Source: Bettongia penicillata ogilbyi (taxonomy: Eukaryota; Chordata; Mammalia; Diprotodontia; Potoroidae). Taken from it: DNA of 64,000 nucleotides. Shown piece by piece: positions 62,793 to 64,000 of the stretch (positions are counted from its first letter, which is position 1; every line of letters begins with the position of its first letter). The notes under the pieces are model-generated. The model was not told the DNA's origin, made no database searches, and saw nothing but the letters and a program-made list of their open reading frames with translations. The stretch is from positions 2,557,836-2,621,835 of the forward strand of contig JAJHZJ010000311.1 of assembly GCA_023548195.1 (NCBI GenBank), in the 5' to 3' direction. Both the position numbers and the translations under genes were made by a program.

Positions 62793-63043
62793 ACTTCTGG
62801 CATTGATCTCAGTGTTTTTCCATGTCTCCTACTCTATTACAGATTAAGAATCTTGAGGCTGAGAAAGGACCTCTTGTAGTCCATTCAGGTCACAAGTCCT
62901 TAACTTTTTGGCATCTTGTGTCCCTTTAGAAATTTGGTGAAGCCTATGGAGCTCTTCTCAGAATAATGAAATACGTAGGATTACAAAGGAAACCACTCAT
63001 ATTTAAATATAGCTATCAAAACACATTTTTTTTAAAGTTCACA

Positions 63044-63737
63044 AGTTGGAGTCGTGAACTGATCCAACCATTCTGGAGAGTAATTTGAAACTATGCCCAA
63101 AGAGCTATAAAATTGCGCATAACCTTTGATCCAGCAATACTATTGCTATGTCTGCATGCCGAAGAGATCACAAAAAAGGGGGAAAGGATCCACAAGTACA
63201 AAAATGTTTATAGCAGCTCTTTTTATGGTAGCAAAGAACTGGAAATTGAAGGGATGCCCATCAATTGGGAGATGACTGAACAAGTTGTAGTATATGAATG
63301 TAATAGAATACTATCGTGCTACAAGAAATGATGAGCAGTAACACCCATAGAGTTTGATGATCAACTTTGATAGACTTAGTTCTTCTCAGCAATCCATGAC
63401 AATTCCGAGAGACTCATGGTGAAAAATACTATCCACATCCAGAGAAACAACTATGAAGTCTCAATACAAATCAAAGCATATCATTTTCACCTTTTTGTTT
63501 GTTTTTTTCTTTCTCTTGGTTTTCCCCTTTTTTTCTGATTATTCTTTCACAACATGACTAATGCTTAATATGATTGTACTTGTATAGCCTATATCAGATT
63601 GTTTGTTGTCTTGGGAAGTGGGGAGGAAAGAGGAAAGGGAGAAAAAAGCTTAAAATTCAAAGTCTTATAAAAGTGAATGTTGAAACTTTCTTTACATATA
63701 ATTGGAAAATAAAATAAAATATTATCGAAGTTTAAAA
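63044..63737 (+). mobile_element. 5'-truncated L1, marsupial type, with target duplication
   Basis: It contains the end of L1 ORF2 (frame 63113-63331 reads FDPAILLLC, KGERIHKYKN and EIEGMPINW) and then the L1 3' UTR down to an A-rich end. A 10-bp direct repeat AAAGTTCACA flanks it at 63034-63043 and 63738-63747, the mark of target-primed integration. It sits inside an older interspersed repeat. Confidence 0.9.
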
Positions 63738-64000
63738 AAAGTTCACAGTTCCCCTGGTTAAGTACCTTTGACTAGAGAATCTCTACCTAGATTCTTATGA
63801 TGCTGAATTCTGGACTGAATTTAGAGGCAAAGGGCTAGGGTTCAAACCTATAAAATAAAAGAATTAGCTTAGATGGGGTTCTGTCTGGCTATAACTTCAC
63901 TGGTCCCTAACAAATGGTTATCTAGATTGTACTTAGCACATAATAGGCACTTAATAAATGTTTCTTGATTAACTGATTTAAACATTCCCATTGATGGGGA

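Larger units (their letters stand above)
51961..64000. other. POU2F3 upstream flank, no gene recognised
   Basis: In human the next gene upstream of POU2F3 is OAF in the same orientation (from memory). I looked for OAF-like coding sequence on the minus strand here and found none. The flank holds the two octamer trios, MIR copies, an L2 and an L3 remnant, one large TTCC tract, a SINE-rich segment and an L1 insertion near the right edge. Confidence 0.6.

Noticed and set aside
52000..64000. Possible 3' end of the neighbouring OAF gene
   Set aside because: No OAF-like coding sequence or cysteine-rich C-terminus was found on the minus strand.

Overview
The window is marsupial nuclear DNA. The diagnosis rests on its repeats. 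There are many copies of the marsupial tRNA-derived SINE (opening with a GGGCAGCTAGGTGG-type head and ending in a GTCAGACACAACTGA-type tail), L1 3' ends of the marsupial type, and abundant old L2, L3/CR1, MIR and hAT remnants. I cannot tell which marsupial it is.

Only one protein-coding gene can be supported: the 5' part of POU2F3 (Oct-11/Skn-1a), on the minus strand. Three very small coding exons, each with good splice sites, join in matching phase: exon 1 with the start codon (51644-51671, 28 nt), exon 2 (40273-40341, 69 nt) and exon 3 (17869-17903, 35 nt). Together they encode the first 44 residues, from MVNLESMHT to DFNRQ. That agrees with my recollection of the human N-terminus at about 38 of 44 positions. 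The POU-specific domain and POU homeodomain are not in the window, so the remaining exons should lie beyond the left edge.

Layout from right to left, in the direction of transcription: upstream flank (about 51.95-64 kb) with simple-sequence tracts, SINEs, an L3 and an L1; promoter and exon 1 (51.64-51.95 kb); intron 1 (11.3 kb) with an internally deleted L1, a decayed minisatellite and long TG/TC tracts; exon 2; intron 2 (22.4 kb) with a CpG-rich element at 32.4-33.2 kb; exon 3; and intron 3 (at least 17.9 kb, cut by the window edge), mostly L1, L2 and MIR debris.

The most interesting signal is regulatory. The exact octamer ATGCAAAT, the canonical site of the POU2F class of protein encoded here, occurs 12 times outside recognised transposons, against roughly two or three expected by chance. 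The copies are strongly clustered: an inverted pair about 260 bp upstream of the start codon, a tandemly duplicated trio at 53.4 kb, a trio at an exact 12-bp period at 56.9 kb, a pair in intron 1, and singles in intron 2. One of those singles lies 15 bp from a near-perfect RFX X-box inside the CpG-rich element. This suggests an octamer-based autoregulatory circuit at POU2F3, which is an inference that needs comparative and binding data.
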